Shown in pieces: positions 34,093 through 42,937 of a DNA stretch of 64,000 bases. Below the pieces are notes generated by a model. That model was not told the DNA's origin, ran no database searches, and was given only the letters and a program-made list of their open reading frames with translations. Position 1 is the stretch's first letter. The number at the start of each line of letters is the position of its first letter. A program made the translations under genes and the position numbers. The stretch comes from Plastoroseomonas hellenica (GTDB lineage Bacteria > Pseudomonadota > Alphaproteobacteria > Acetobacterales > Acetobacteraceae), in assembly GCF_018129085.1 (NCBI RefSeq), contig NZ_JAAGBB010000007.1, positions 1 through 64,000 on the forward strand, read 5' to 3'.

Positions 34093-34131
34093 AAAAAAGA
34101 CTCAGCAAGAAGGCCTTTCAGGCCTTCTTGC
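34093..34131 (-). terminator. Intrinsic terminator of rpmE, embedded in its last codons
   Basis: An eleven-base perfect stem GCAAGAAGGCC/GGCCTTCTTGC with a five-base loop is followed on the minus strand by TGAGTC and six T. The stem's first arm encodes the terminal Arg-Lys-Lys-Ala and the loop contains the TGA stop. Confidence 0.93.
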
Positions 34132-34348
34132 GAACCCCGATGCTGGCGAACTTCTTGTTGAACTTCGCGATCTGGCCGCCGGTGTCGATCACGCGCTGCT
34201 GGCCGGTCCAGGCCGGGTGCGACTTGGGATCGATGTCGAGACGAATGGTGTCGCCCGCCTTGCCGGCGCAGGAGCGGGTCTTGAACTCGAAGCCATCGGT
34301 CATGACGACCGTGATCTCGTGGTAGTCCGGATGGATGTCGGGCTTCAT
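34118..34348 (-). CDS. rpmE: Ribosomal protein bL31
   Basis: A 76-residue large-subunit protein: [37 protein letters not shown] and FNKKFASIG. It lacks the paired CxxC zinc motif of C+ L31 proteins and has one Cys (RSCAGKAG), as in the usual alphaproteobacterial form. Start ATG 34348. The terminator overlaps its last codons, and repeat copy D follows. Confidence 0.97.
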   Translation of the reverse strand: MKPDIHPDYHEITVVMTDGFEFKTRSCAGKAGDTIRLDIDPKSHPAWTGQQRVIDTGGQIAKFNKKFASIGVRKKA

Positions 34349-34457
34349 CGCGATGCTCTCAATATGTCCTGGGCGCCGCCGATGCCGACCGGCCGCGAAG
34401 CCCGCGCGTATAGGGGAAGCGGCCCAGGGGTGCAACCTTTGGGCCGGGGCGGGGCCT

Positions 34458-35114
34458 TCAGCCGGCCCCGATCTCCCCGCGCTCGATCTCCAAGGTCGCC
34501 TCCACCAGCGGTCGCAGCAGCTCCGGGTTGCTTTCGGTGATCAGGATCGCGAGGCCAGGCAGGGCGTCCCTGAGGCGCTTCAGCGCCTCCGCGTAGCGCT
34601 GGGCAAGGACCGGGGCGAGGCCCTGGAAGGGCTCGTCCAGCAGCACCGCGCGGGTGCCCACCATCAGCGCCCGGCCGAGCGCCACCATCTTGCCCTGGCC
34701 GCCCGAAAGCCCGCCCGCGCGACGGGGGGCGAGGTCCTTCAGCTCCGGCAGCAGGGTGAAGATCAGCTCCAGCCGCCGCGCCGCCTCTGGCCCCGGCAGG
34801 CCCAGCACCTCGGCCGGCAGCAGGATGTTCTCGCGCACGGAGAAGGTCCCGAACAGCCGCCGCTCCTCCGGCGCGTAGCCGATGCCGAGACGGGCGCGGT
34901 GATGCGCGGGCACCGAAGTCGCATCCTCGCCGCCGATCAGGATCCGGCCTTCGCCGGGCGCCAGCAGGCCCATCAGCGCGCGGAGCGTCGTGGTCTTGCC
35001 GGCGCCGTTCCGCCCAATGAGCGCGACGCGCCCGCCGGGCGGCACCTGCAGCGACACCCGGCGCAGCACCGGCGCGCCGGCGATGGCGACCGAGACGCCG
35101 TCGAGCTCAAGCAT
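34458..35114 (-). CDS. livF: LivF-type ATPase of a HAAT-family ABC importer
   Basis: A 218-residue ABC ATPase: Walker [11 protein letters not shown]-loop region, signature [15 protein letters not shown], Walker [14 protein letters not shown]. The sequence [20 protein letters not shown] is diagnostic of LivF. It powers the LivH/LivM permease on the cytoplasmic face. It is the last gene of a tightly overlapping operon: its start lies eight bases inside livG. Confidence 0.93.
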   Translation of the reverse strand: MLELDGVSVAIAGAPVLRRVSLQVPPGGRVALIGRNGAGKTTTLRALMGLLAPGEGRILIGGEDATSVPAHHRARLGIGYAPEERRLFGTFSVRENILLPAEVLGLPGPEAARRLELIFTLLPELKDLAPRRAGGLSGGQGKMVALGRALMVGTRAVLLDEPFQGLAPVLAQRYAEALKRLRDALPGLAILITESNPELLRPLVEATLEIERGEIGAG

Positions 35115-35928
35115 GGATGGCCCCCGATACGCCGATCACCTCCCGCTGCACCTCCGGATCCGACAGCACCGTGGCGGGCGGCCCGAGGGCCACGATCCGC
35201 CCCTGCGACCACACGGCCACCCGGTCGGCGAAGCGCGCCACCACATCCATGTCGTGCTCGACGAAGACCGCGGTCACCGCGGCATCCCGCAGCACCCGGG
35301 CGAGCGTCTCGACCACCGCCATCTTCTCGGATGCCGCGACGCCGGAGGTGGGCTCGTCCATCAGCAGCAGCCGCGGCTTCAGCGCCACCGCCATGGCGAT
35401 GTCGGCAAGCTTGCGTGCGCCCTCGTTCAGGGTGTCGGCGCGGCTCTCCTCGATCGCCGAGAGGCCGAATCGGGCCAGCAGCTCCCGCGCCTCCTCGCGG
35501 ATCTCCCGCCGCAGCAATGGCGCCAGCGGCGACCAGATGCCGAGGCGGGCGGCGATGGCGAGCGCCGCATTCTCCAGCACCGTGTGCTCGGTGAAGAGCT
35601 GGGGAAGCTGAAAGCTGCGCGCGATGCCGCGGCGGACGATGGCGCGCGGCGAGAGGCCGGTGATCCTCTCTCCCTCATGATGGATGCTGCCGGCCTGCGG
35701 GCGCAGATAGCCGGTCGTCATGTTGATGAAGGTGGTCTTGCCGGCGCCATTCGGGCCGATGATCGCGAGGAACTCGCCCCGCATCACCGAAAGGTCGATG
35801 CCATCAGCCGCGCGCACGCCCCCGAAGGCCAGCCGCAGCCCGCGCGCCTCCAGCATCACGCCCTGATCGGGCGGCGGCCGATTCAGCCCTTCGCGCCCTT
35901 CGGCGCTTCGATCATCGGACGCACTCAT
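35107..35928 (-). CDS. livG: LivG-type ATPase of a HAAT-family ABC importer
   Basis: A 273-residue ABC ATPase with Walker A GPNGAGKTTFINMTTG, Walker B LLLMDEPTSGV and VEHDMDVV. The signature region reads TLNEGARKLADIAMAVALKP instead of LSGGQ; EGARK-type signatures occur in a recognised LivG subgroup, so this is probably functional. About 25 residues at the N-terminus (SASDDRSAEGREG) precede the domain and may be disordered. It overlaps livM by four bases. Confidence 0.92.
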   Translation of the reverse strand: MSASDDRSAEGREGLNRPPPDQGVMLEARGLRLAFGGVRAADGIDLSVMRGEFLAIIGPNGAGKTTFINMTTGYLRPQAGSIHHEGERITGLSPRAIVRRGIARSFQLPQLFTEHTVLENAALAIAARLGIWSPLAPLLRREIREEARELLARFGLSAIEESRADTLNEGARKLADIAMAVALKPRLLLMDEPTSGVAASEKMAVVETLARVLRDAAVTAVFVEHDMDVVARFADRVAVWSQGRIVALGPPATVLSDPEVQREVIGVSGAIHA

Positions 35929-36860
35929 GCCCGCACCCGCCGGAACAGCCGCGCCAGCACGCCCCAGAGCCCGCCCGGCGCGAAGAGGATCACCAGCAGC
36001 AGCGCGATGCCAAGCGTGAGCTGCCAGAGATCGGCGAAGGCTGCCGCCGCATGCACCCGGATCAGCTCATAGGCGGCGGCGCCGAGGAAAGGCCCCAGCA
36101 CGCCGCCGGCACCGCCCAGGATGGCGATGAAGACGAGCTCCCCCGATGTGGTCCAATAGGCGAGCAGCGGCGTCACATGCCGCGTCGTCATGGCGATGAT
36201 GGCGCCCGCCGCCCCCGCCATCACCGCCGAGAACACATAGGCCGAGAGCAGCACATGCCGGGCCGGCACGCCCATGAACTCCAGTCGGGTCTCCCGCGTC
36301 TTGATGCCGGCGAGCGCCTGCCCCATCGGCGAGGCGAGGTAGAGGCGCGCGACGATGCCGAAGCCGAAGGCCAGCAGCAGCGCGATGGCGAACATCGCCC
36401 ATTCGGCGCTCTCCCGCTCCGGTGAGAGCCCAGCGAAGGTGACAGGCGCCACGCGGATGCCATCGGTGCCCTTGGTGATGGCGTAGAACTTCTCCAGCAT
36501 CGAATAGAGCACCATGCTGATCGCCAGGTTCAGCATGGAGAAGAAGATCTCGCGGTAGCGGGTGATGAACAGCCCGACCACGAGCCCGAGCAGCCCCGCG
36601 ATGCCGGTCGCCAGCGGCAGCAGCACCAGCGCCTCGCCCATGCCGGGGGCTGCGAAGGCGACCACATAGGCGCCGACGGCGGCATACATGGCGTGCCCGA
36701 AGCTCACTTGCCCCGCCTTCAGCAGCAGCAGGATGCCGAGCACCGCCAGGCCCTTGGCCAGCGCGATGGTCAGCACGAAGCGGAGCCAGGGCGCGGCATA
36801 GGCGATGCCGACCAGCGCGGCGGCCCCCGCCAGCGCCAGCAGCGGTTCAGCGCGTCTCAT
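35925..36860 (-). CDS. livM: LivM-type permease of a HAAT-family ABC importer
   Basis: A 311-residue inner-membrane permease with about nine to ten hydrophobic helices. The family core is VLGILLLLKAGQVSFGHAMYAAVGAYV, LFITRYREIFFSMLNLAISMVLYS and IKTRETRLEFMGVPARHVLLSAYVFSA, ending in GGAGGVLGPFLGAAAYEL. It overlaps livH and livG by four bases each. Confidence 0.92.
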   Translation of the reverse strand: MRRAEPLLALAGAAALVGIAYAAPWLRFVLTIALAKGLAVLGILLLLKAGQVSFGHAMYAAVGAYVVAFAAPGMGEALVLLPLATGIAGLLGLVVGLFITRYREIFFSMLNLAISMVLYSMLEKFYAITKGTDGIRVAPVTFAGLSPERESAEWAMFAIALLLAFGFGIVARLYLASPMGQALAGIKTRETRLEFMGVPARHVLLSAYVFSAVMAGAAGAIIAMTTRHVTPLLAYWTTSGELVFIAILGGAGGVLGPFLGAAAYELIRVHAAAAFADLWQLTLGIALLLVILFAPGGLWGVLARLFRRVRA

Positions 36861-37792
36861 ATCCGCCGTGCCTCCGCCGCCCCGAAAAGGCCCTGCGGCC
36901 GCACCAGCAGCACCGCCACCATGATGATGTAGGGCATGACCACTTCCAGCTCCGGCGCGAAATAGACGGCGACGGAGCGTCCGAGCCCGATCAGCAGCGC
37001 GGTCAGCGCCGCGCCCTCGATCCGGCCGAGGCCGGCGGTTGCGATCACCGCGAAGGACAGCACGATGGTCTGCGCCCCGATCCCCGGCACCAGCGCGGTG
37101 GTCGGCGAAGCGAGCGCGCCGCCGAGTGCCGCCAGCATCGCGCCCGCGGTGAAGGTCAGCAGGAAGACGCGCTTCGCATCGATCCCCATCGCGGTCGCCG
37201 CCTCGCGGTCGGTCGTCACCGCGACGATCACCCGCCCGGTCAATGTGCGGCGCAGGAACCAGGCGAGCCCCGCCAGCGTCGCCAGCGCGACTGCGGGCAG
37301 CAGGAAGAGCTGGTAGGCGGTGAAGGGGATCACGTCGCCGGCGAAGGGGACGTCCACCGTGCCGAGCAGACGCATCGCTCCGTCATTGCTGACCGGTTGC
37401 ACGCCCCAGATCAGCTTCTGCGCATCCTCCAGGATCATGAACAGCGCGAAGGTGACGAGGAGCTGGATCACCGGCTCCCCGGAGTAGATGCGGCGCAGCA
37501 GCAGCGCCTCGATCGGTGGGCCGAGCAGCGCGCCGACCAGCGCCGCCGCCACCAGCAGCGCCGGCAGCGCCGCCCAAGGCGGCAGGCCCTGCGCTGCGAT
37601 GAAGGCGCTGAGCGAGGCCGCGGCATAGGCGCCGATCGCATAGAAGGACCCATGCGCGACGTTCAGAATCCGGAGCACGCCGAACACCAGGTTCAACCCG
37701 ACCGCGACCATGAAGACGAGCGCCGCATAGGCGAGGCCGTCCAGGAGTGCCAGGCCGAGGAGCAGGCCGTTCTCGTGGAACCAGTCGATCAT
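36857..37792 (-). CDS. livH: LivH-type permease of a HAAT-family ABC importer
   Basis: A 311-residue inner-membrane permease. It opens with LALLDGLAYAALVFMVAVGLNLVFGVLRILNVAHGSFYAIGAY, the LivH signature, and continues with LLLRRIYSGEPVIQLLVTFA and ATAMGIDAKRVFLLTFTAGAMLAALGG. The first permease of the operon; palindromic repeat copy 2 separates it from the binding-protein gene. Confidence 0.93.
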   Translation of the reverse strand: MIDWFHENGLLLGLALLDGLAYAALVFMVAVGLNLVFGVLRILNVAHGSFYAIGAYAAASLSAFIAAQGLPPWAALPALLVAAALVGALLGPPIEALLLRRIYSGEPVIQLLVTFALFMILEDAQKLIWGVQPVSNDGAMRLLGTVDVPFAGDVIPFTAYQLFLLPAVALATLAGLAWFLRRTLTGRVIVAVTTDREAATAMGIDAKRVFLLTFTAGAMLAALGGALASPTTALVPGIGAQTIVLSFAVIATAGLGRIEGAALTALLIGLGRSVAVYFAPELEVVMPYIIMVAVLLVRPQGLFGAAEARRI

Positions 37793-37807
37793 TCGCGAGC
37801 GCCTCTG

Positions 37808-37910
37808 GAGCGTGATGACTTGAGGCGGAATCGCCGAAAAGTCTGAATCACGCGATCAACCAAGGGCTGGAACATGGCTCGTGAGCCCAAGCGAACGAGT
37901 CATGTTCCAG
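37808..37910 (+). repeat. Two-hairpin palindromic repeat, copy 2
   Basis: GAGCGTGATGACTTGAGG, centre GGCG-GAAT-CGCC, AAAAGTCTGAATCACGCGATCAA, then a second long hairpin. Its outer arms are GGAACATG (37869-37876) and CATGTTCC (37901-37908), the inner arms CTCGT/ACGAG, and the loop GAGCCCAAGCGA. It lies inside the HAAT operon, between the receptor stop and livH, so it would be transcribed. Confidence 0.88.
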
Positions 37911-37938
37911 ATCGGTGCCCGCGCCGCGCGGCCGCGCG

Positions 37939-39246
37939 TCAAAGCGCTGCGCCCACGCGGGTTTCCATGCCCGGCCGCAGCGTCTTCAGCCAGTCGGTGC
38001 TCTTCTGGCCGACCGGCGCGCTGATCTCGGCGGCCGGGTAGCGGATCATCTTCTCCGGCACCGCATAGGGGAAACGTTCGGTGAAGGAGGAGAGGCCGAC
38101 GATCTGCTCCTCCAGCCCCTGGCCGTCCTCGCGCAGCGTGATGCTCGCGGTCGGGGTCGGGAAGGTGAGGCCGCGGAAGGCATTCGCCAGCTCCTGGTCG
38201 TTCGGCCAGCCGCCGGACTTGGCCTCGATCGCCTTGGCGTAGGCGGCCTGGAGCGCCCAGATCGCCTGCGCCATGTGGTGCACCGGATAGATCGGGTACT
38301 CGCTGAAGCGGGTGCGATAGCCTTCGATGAAACGATCGAAGGCGGCGCGGTCGCGCGGCGCCGGGTGGTTGATCCAATGGTCGCCGCGGGCGCCGATGAT
38401 GTGCCCGGCCGGCATCGTGCGCGCCAGCGCCGGCATCGAGGGCTCCCCGACCGGCATGACGAAGAGGCTGCGCTCGAGCAGGCGCCGCTCGGTCGCCTGG
38501 CGGATCAGCGTCGTCAACTCGCCGCCCCAGGAGGTGGTCAGCACGACATCGGGTCGGAGTGCCAGCAGGCGGGTGATCTCGGTCGAGAAATCGGTGCTGT
38601 TGAAGCGGGGGAACATTTCGGCGACCACCCTGACGCCGGGCTTCAGCGCGTCCATGGCGGTCTTCCAGAGCTCCCAGGAATCGCGGCCCCAGGCGTAGTC
38701 CTGGTTGAGCACGGCGATGGAGCGGAAATCCGGCTTGTGCTTCAGCAGATAGAGCAGCGGCGCCAGCACCTCCGGCGTGCCATAGCCCTGGGTGCGGAAG
38801 GCGAAGGGGTGGGGCCCTTCTTCGAAGCTGCGCTGGGTGCCGCAATCCCAGAGGATGGTGGTCTTGCGCAACTCGTCCGAGAGCGGCGTGCAGGCGAGGC
38901 AGGAGCCCGAGGAGATCGAGGCGAACATCACATGCACGCCTTCGGACTGCACCAGGCGGCGGAATTCGCCGACCAGATGTTCCGTGCCCGGGCCCTCATC
39001 CACGAAGAAGGGGCGCACCGGCACGCCGCCGATGCCACCGGCCCGGTTGATCTCGTCGAACAGCCATTCGGCGGCACGGCGCCCCGGCACGCCGAAGACG
39101 GAGGCGGGGCCGGAGAGGAAGGTGGTGATCCCGACCTTGAGTTCCGCGGGCTTGGCGACCGGCTGCGCCGACAGCGTGTGGGGCAGCAGGACGCCGCCGA
39201 AGCCGGCGGCGAGCAGCGCGTGGCGCCGGGTGATCTCAGCGGTCAT
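37939..39246 (-). CDS. Periplasmic substrate-binding protein of the HAAT ABC importer
   Basis: A 435-residue receptor. The N-terminus EITRRHALLAAGFGGVLLPHTLSAQ has a double-Arg signal that could be Tat. The mature LivK-like fold shows LKVGITTFLSGPASVFGVPG, FDEINRAGGIGGVPVRPFFVDEG, AVLNQDYAWGRDSWE and VVLTTSWGGELTTLIRQA. The ligand cannot be told; related receptors take branched amino acids, amides or aromatics. ATG 39246 follows AAGGGA. It is the first gene of the operon livH-M-G-F, separated from livH by repeat copy 2, which may adjust relative expression. Confidence 0.9.
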   Translation of the reverse strand: MTAEITRRHALLAAGFGGVLLPHTLSAQPVAKPAELKVGITTFLSGPASVFGVPGRRAAEWLFDEINRAGGIGGVPVRPFFVDEGPGTEHLVGEFRRLVQSEGVHVMFASISSGSCLACTPLSDELRKTTILWDCGTQRSFEEGPHPFAFRTQGYGTPEVLAPLLYLLKHKPDFRSIAVLNQDYAWGRDSWELWKTAMDALKPGVRVVAEMFPRFNSTDFSTEITRLLALRPDVVLTTSWGGELTTLIRQATERRLLERSLFVMPVGEPSMPALARTMPAGHIIGARGDHWINHPAPRDRAAFDRFIEGYRTRFSEYPIYPVHHMAQAIWALQAAYAKAIEAKSGGWPNDQELANAFRGLTFPTPTASITLREDGQGLEEQIVGLSSFTERFPYAVPEKMIRYPAAEISAPVGQKSTDWLKTLRPGMETRVGAAL

Positions 39247-39411
39247 GACGCATCCCTTCCCTCTGTCCCCTGCGCGGTGCGCGGGGCTTCGCCGCGCAGC
39301 ATGGCGGCATGGCTTCGCAAAGGGAAGGGGCAGCGTGATTGACCCTTTGACCTGCCACGCATAGCGTCACCCGCCCGGTGCCGCGGGTGGCGCCATCGGC
39401 GGGGGCCACGC

Positions 39412-40266
39412 GTGACGCATTCGATTCTCTCGATCCAGTCCTGGGTCGCCTACGGCCATGTCGGCAATGCCAGCGCCATGTTCCCGCTGCAGCGGCTCGG
39501 TGCCGAGGTTTGGGCGATCAACACCGTGCAGTTCTCGAACCACACCGGCTATGGCGCCTGGCGGGGGCAGGTCTTCGATGCGCAGCTCATCCGCGATTGC
39601 GTCGAGGGCATCGCGGAGCGGGGCGCGCTGACGCGCTGCAACGCGATACTCTCCGGCTACATGGGCAGCGCCGCGATCGGGGAGGCGATCCTCGACGCCG
39701 CGGCGCGGGTCAAGGCCGCCAATCCCAGCGCCATCTGGTGCTGCGATCCGGTGATCGGCGATGTCGACCGCGGCATCTATGTACGGCAGGGTATTCCGGA
39801 GTTCTTCCGCGACCATGCGCTGCCGGCCGCCGAGATCGCGACGCCCAATCAGTTCGAGCTGGAATGGCTGACCGGCGGCGCCATCGCGACGCTCGCCGAT
39901 GCCAAGCGCGCCATCGCGGCACTCCAGGCGCGCGGCCCGCGCCGGGTATTGTTGACCAGCCTCCGCATCGACGACACGCCCGCCGACGCCATCGAGATGC
40001 TGGCGGGTGAGGGGGGCGGTTTCTGGCGCGTCCGCATGCCGCTGCTGCCGGTTTCGGTGAACGGTGCAGGGGATGCGATCGCGGCGCTGTTCCTGTTCCA
40101 CACGCTCGCCGGGCGTGGCGTGGCGGAGGCGCTTTCGGCCAGCGCTTCCTCGATCCATGGCGTGCTGGCGGCGACCGCGGCGGCGGGGGCGCGGGAGATC
40201 CAGACCGTCGCGGCCCAGGAGGAATTCGTCAGACCGTCGCAGATCTTCGCGCCGCGTTGGGCGTGA
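39412..40266 (+). CDS. pdxY: Pyridoxal kinase (PdxY)
   Basis: A 284-residue ribokinase-fold enzyme that phosphorylates pyridoxal in B6 salvage. It has ILSIQSWVAYGHVGNASAMFPLQRLG, VQFSNHTGYGAWRG, ILSGYMGSA, DPVIGDVDRGIYVR, TPNQFELEWLTG and the anion-hole NGAGDAIAALF, where most PdxY have GTGDL. Start is GTG at 39412, preceded by GGGGG. It diverges from the HAAT receptor gene. Confidence 0.92.
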   Translation: MTHSILSIQSWVAYGHVGNASAMFPLQRLGAEVWAINTVQFSNHTGYGAWRGQVFDAQLIRDCVEGIAERGALTRCNAILSGYMGSAAIGEAILDAAARVKAANPSAIWCCDPVIGDVDRGIYVRQGIPEFFRDHALPAAEIATPNQFELEWLTGGAIATLADAKRAIAALQARGPRRVLLTSLRIDDTPADAIEMLAGEGGGFWRVRMPLLPVSVNGAGDAIAALFLFHTLAGRGVAEALSASASSIHGVLAATAAAGAREIQTVAAQEEFVRPSQIFAPRWA

Positions 40267-40287
40267 CGCGGGCAGGGGTGGAGTTTC

Positions 40288-41682
40288 TTAGCCGCGCCGA
40301 TGCCCGGTCACTTCGGCGCCGGCATCGGGCGAGAGGTGCAGGCTCATCGGTACCGAGAGCAGCGCCACCAGCCCGGCGACCACGAAGGCCAGCTCGAAAT
40401 CCGCCAGCCCGGCGCTGTCCCGCCCGCCGATCGCCATGCCGATGGTGATCACGGCGCTGGCCAACACGACGCCGAGCGCCTGCGGCAATTGCTGTGCGGT
40501 GCCGTAGAGGGAGGTGCCGGCGGAGAGCTTCTCGGCCGGCAGGTCGGCGAAGGCCAGCGTGTTGTAGGAGGTGAACTGCAGCGACCGTGAGAGCCCGCCC
40601 GCCGCCAGCACCGCGAAGATCGCGTAGCCCGGCCAGGCCGGCGTGAACAGCGCGCCCGCGGCGAGGCCGGCGGCCGCGATCGCGCCATTGCCGAGCAGCA
40701 CGCGGCGGAAGCCGAAGGCGCGCAGCAGCGGCCGTGTCATCGGCTTCATCGCGAAGGCGCCGACCGCGGTCGCGAAGGCGATCGAGCCGCTTTCGCTCGC
40801 GCTCCAGCCGAAGCCGGTCTGCAAGGTCAGCGCCAGCAGGAAGGGGGAGCAGCCGGCGGCGATGCGGAACACGGTGCCGGCCACCACCGAGGCGTGGAAG
40901 GTCGGGATCCGGAGCAGCGAGAGGTCGATCGCCGGCTGTTCCACCTGCCGCGCATGCCGCACCGCCAAGATCCCGATCGCAAAGCCGACAGCGATGGCGC
41001 TGCCCCAGACCGCGGCGGAGACCAGGCCGCGCCCGGCATTCTCCAGCCCGAACATCAACAGCGCCAGCGCCAGGCCGGCGAAGACCAGGCCGCGGGCGTC
41101 GAGCGGCGGCGGTGCCGAGGGCAGCGGCTTCGGCACGAAGCGCCAGGCAGCCAGCAGGCCGATCATGCCGACGGGTATGTTGATCCAGAACACCCAGCGC
41201 CAGGACAGCGCATCGGTGACGAAGCCGCCGAGCGGTGGCCCGATCACCGGCCCGATCAGCGCCGGCATGGTGAGCCAGGTGGTGGCCTGGATCAGCTCGT
41301 CCTTGCGCACCCCGCGCAGCAGCAGGAGGCGCCCGACCGGCACCATCATGGCGCCGCCGATGCCCTGCAGGATGCGCGCCCCGACCAGCTCCCCAAAACC
41401 TTGCGCCGCGCCGCAAAGCGCTGACGCGGCGGTGAAGATCACGATCGCGACCAGGAAGATCCGCTTGGCGCCGAAGCGGTCGGCGATCCAGCCGGAGGCC
41501 GGGATGAAGACGGTGAGCGAAACCAGGTAGGCGGTGACCGCGGCGCCGAGATGGGCCGGCTCCATCCCGAAGTCCCGCGCCATCGCCGGCAGCGCCGTCG
41601 CGACGGCGGAGCCATCCAGGTTCTGCATGAAGAGCGCGCTGGCGACGACCGCCGCCGTCAGCCGCGGGTCGCCGGCGCGCAT
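40288..41682 (-). CDS. MFS drug:H+ antiporter (EmrB/QacA, DHA2 type)
   Basis: A 464-residue transporter with about 13-14 helices. Motifs are FMQNLDGSAVATALPAMARDFG (motif D1), GWIADRFGAKRIFL (motif A), GARILQGIGGAMMVPVGR (motif B), and MPALIGPVIGPPLGGFVTDALSWRWVFWINIPVG (motif C), which together identify DHA2 exporters. ATG at 41682 overlaps the stop of the upstream YeiH-type gene by one base, so the two are co-translated. The substrate is unknown. Confidence 0.92.
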   Translation of the reverse strand: MRAGDPRLTAAVVASALFMQNLDGSAVATALPAMARDFGMEPAHLGAAVTAYLVSLTVFIPASGWIADRFGAKRIFLVAIVIFTAASALCGAAQGFGELVGARILQGIGGAMMVPVGRLLLLRGVRKDELIQATTWLTMPALIGPVIGPPLGGFVTDALSWRWVFWINIPVGMIGLLAAWRFVPKPLPSAPPPLDARGLVFAGLALALLMFGLENAGRGLVSAAVWGSAIAVGFAIGILAVRHARQVEQPAIDLSLLRIPTFHASVVAGTVFRIAAGCSPFLLALTLQTGFGWSASESGSIAFATAVGAFAMKPMTRPLLRAFGFRRVLLGNGAIAAAGLAAGALFTPAWPGYAIFAVLAAGGLSRSLQFTSYNTLAFADLPAEKLSAGTSLYGTAQQLPQALGVVLASAVITIGMAIGGRDSAGLADFELAFVVAGLVALLSVPMSLHLSPDAGAEVTGHRRG

Positions 41683-42707
41683 CAGCCGATCATCTTCACG
41701 CCGGCCCAGGCGAGGGTCGCGATGAAGACGCTGCTCAGCACGCCGAGCGCCAGCGGCCGTACGCCGCGCGCGCTGAGCGCCCGGAGGTCGGTCGAGAGCC
41801 CGAGCGCCGCGACCGAGGCGGCGAGCATCAGCGGCACCAGGACGCGGCTGGCGTCCACCGCCTCGCGCGGCACCAGCCCGGTGCTGCCCAGCGCCACGAG
41901 CGCCAGGAAGCCGAAGGCGAACCAGGGCACCGGCGCCTTCACCGCGCCCTGCTCGGTATGCGCCGACCGCGCCACCCACCAGCCGAGGGCGAGCAGCGCG
42001 GGTGCCAGCAGGAAGACGCGGGCGAGCTTCATGACGGTGCCGCTCTGCGACGCGGCTTCGCCGCCGGCCGCCGCGGCGCCGACCGCCTGCACCACCTCAT
42101 GCACCGCCGCCCCGGCCCAGAGGCCGTAATCGACGGCATCGAAGCCGAGCGGCGCGGCGAGCCCCGGGAAGATCAGCATCGCGGCCGTGCCGCAGAGGGT
42201 GATGACGGCCAGCGCATAGGTCACGTCCTCGCCGCGCCCGCGGATCACCTGGTTGGCGGCGACGATCGCCGAGGCGCCGCAGATCGCGGTGCCGGTGCCG
42301 ATCAGGGTCGAGAGCTGCCGGTCCACCCCGAGCAACCCGCCGAGCCAGACGGTGACCGGCAAGGTCAGCGCCACCACCGCGACCGCCAGCGCCAAGGCCC
42401 CCGGCCCAAGGCCGATGAGCTGGGTCAGCGTCACCTGGAGGCCGAGCAGCACGATCGCCGCGCGCAGCACCGGGCGTACGGCATAGGCGATGCCGGGGGT
42501 CAGCGCCGGCCGCGCCCCGATCGCCGTGCGGATCGCGATGCCGATCACCAGCGCCACGACCACCGGGTTGAGCGCCGCGATACCCGATTGGGCGCGGAGC
42601 AGGATGGCGATCTCGGCGATGACGAAGGCAATGGCGAGCCCTGGGGCGAGGCTGCGCAGGCGCAGGAGGAGCGGAGCAGGCGCCGCGGCGCCGGAAGGTG
42701 CAGCCAT
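41682..42707 (-). CDS. YeiH-family (UPF0324) putative sulfate/anion exporter
   Basis: A 341-residue membrane protein with about ten helices. The YeiH family is recognised by LNPVVVALVIGIAIRTAIG, AIVLLGLQVTLTQL, IGTGTAICGASAIVAANQVIRGRGEDVTYALAVITLCGTAAMLIFPGL-type core and GLWAGAAVHEVVQAVGAA. ATG 42707 gives the family start; no strong ribosome-binding site is seen, and the frame is open further upstream. Directly coupled to an MFS exporter. Confidence 0.88.
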   Translation of the reverse strand: MAAPSGAAAPAPLLLRLRSLAPGLAIAFVIAEIAILLRAQSGIAALNPVVVALVIGIAIRTAIGARPALTPGIAYAVRPVLRAAIVLLGLQVTLTQLIGLGPGALALAVAVVALTLPVTVWLGGLLGVDRQLSTLIGTGTAICGASAIVAANQVIRGRGEDVTYALAVITLCGTAAMLIFPGLAAPLGFDAVDYGLWAGAAVHEVVQAVGAAAAGGEAASQSGTVMKLARVFLLAPALLALGWWVARSAHTEQGAVKAPVPWFAFGFLALVALGSTGLVPREAVDASRVLVPLMLAASVAALGLSTDLRALSARGVRPLALGVLSSVFIATLAWAGVKMIG

Positions 42708-42867
42708 GAGGCAGGGATATGTCCAAGAAACAGGCGGACGCTCGCCCCACCCGCCGATTCCGTCAACCCGCGCCATTGCCCTGGGACTTGCAACCCGTCC
42801 ATGATCGGGCCGCCAGGGGGGCGGCGCCATGCAGCGCGTCACGGCCGCCCTGGGCATTCGTTTTGAC

Positions 42868-42914
42868 GAGCATCTTCACCGGTTCGCGGAATTCCGCCCG
42901 AACCGGAGCTGCTC
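42868..42914. repeat. Near-perfect palindrome with CGGAATTCCG core
   Basis: Outer GAGCA/TGCTC, then CCGGTTCG (42879-42886) and CGAACCGG (42899-42906), around CGGAATTCCG plus two unpaired C. It lies 23 bases before the TAXI receptor start, in a divergent region, and shares its edge and core with the palindrome at 13021-13070. Confidence 0.65.
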
Positions 42915-42937
42915 CAGGTGAACAGGGGGCTTCCGGC

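Noticed and set aside
35107-35928. LivG as a non-functional ATPase because LSGGQ is missing
   Set aside because: The LNEGARK form of the signature is found in a recognised LivG subgroup, and Walker A, Walker B and the H-loop are intact.
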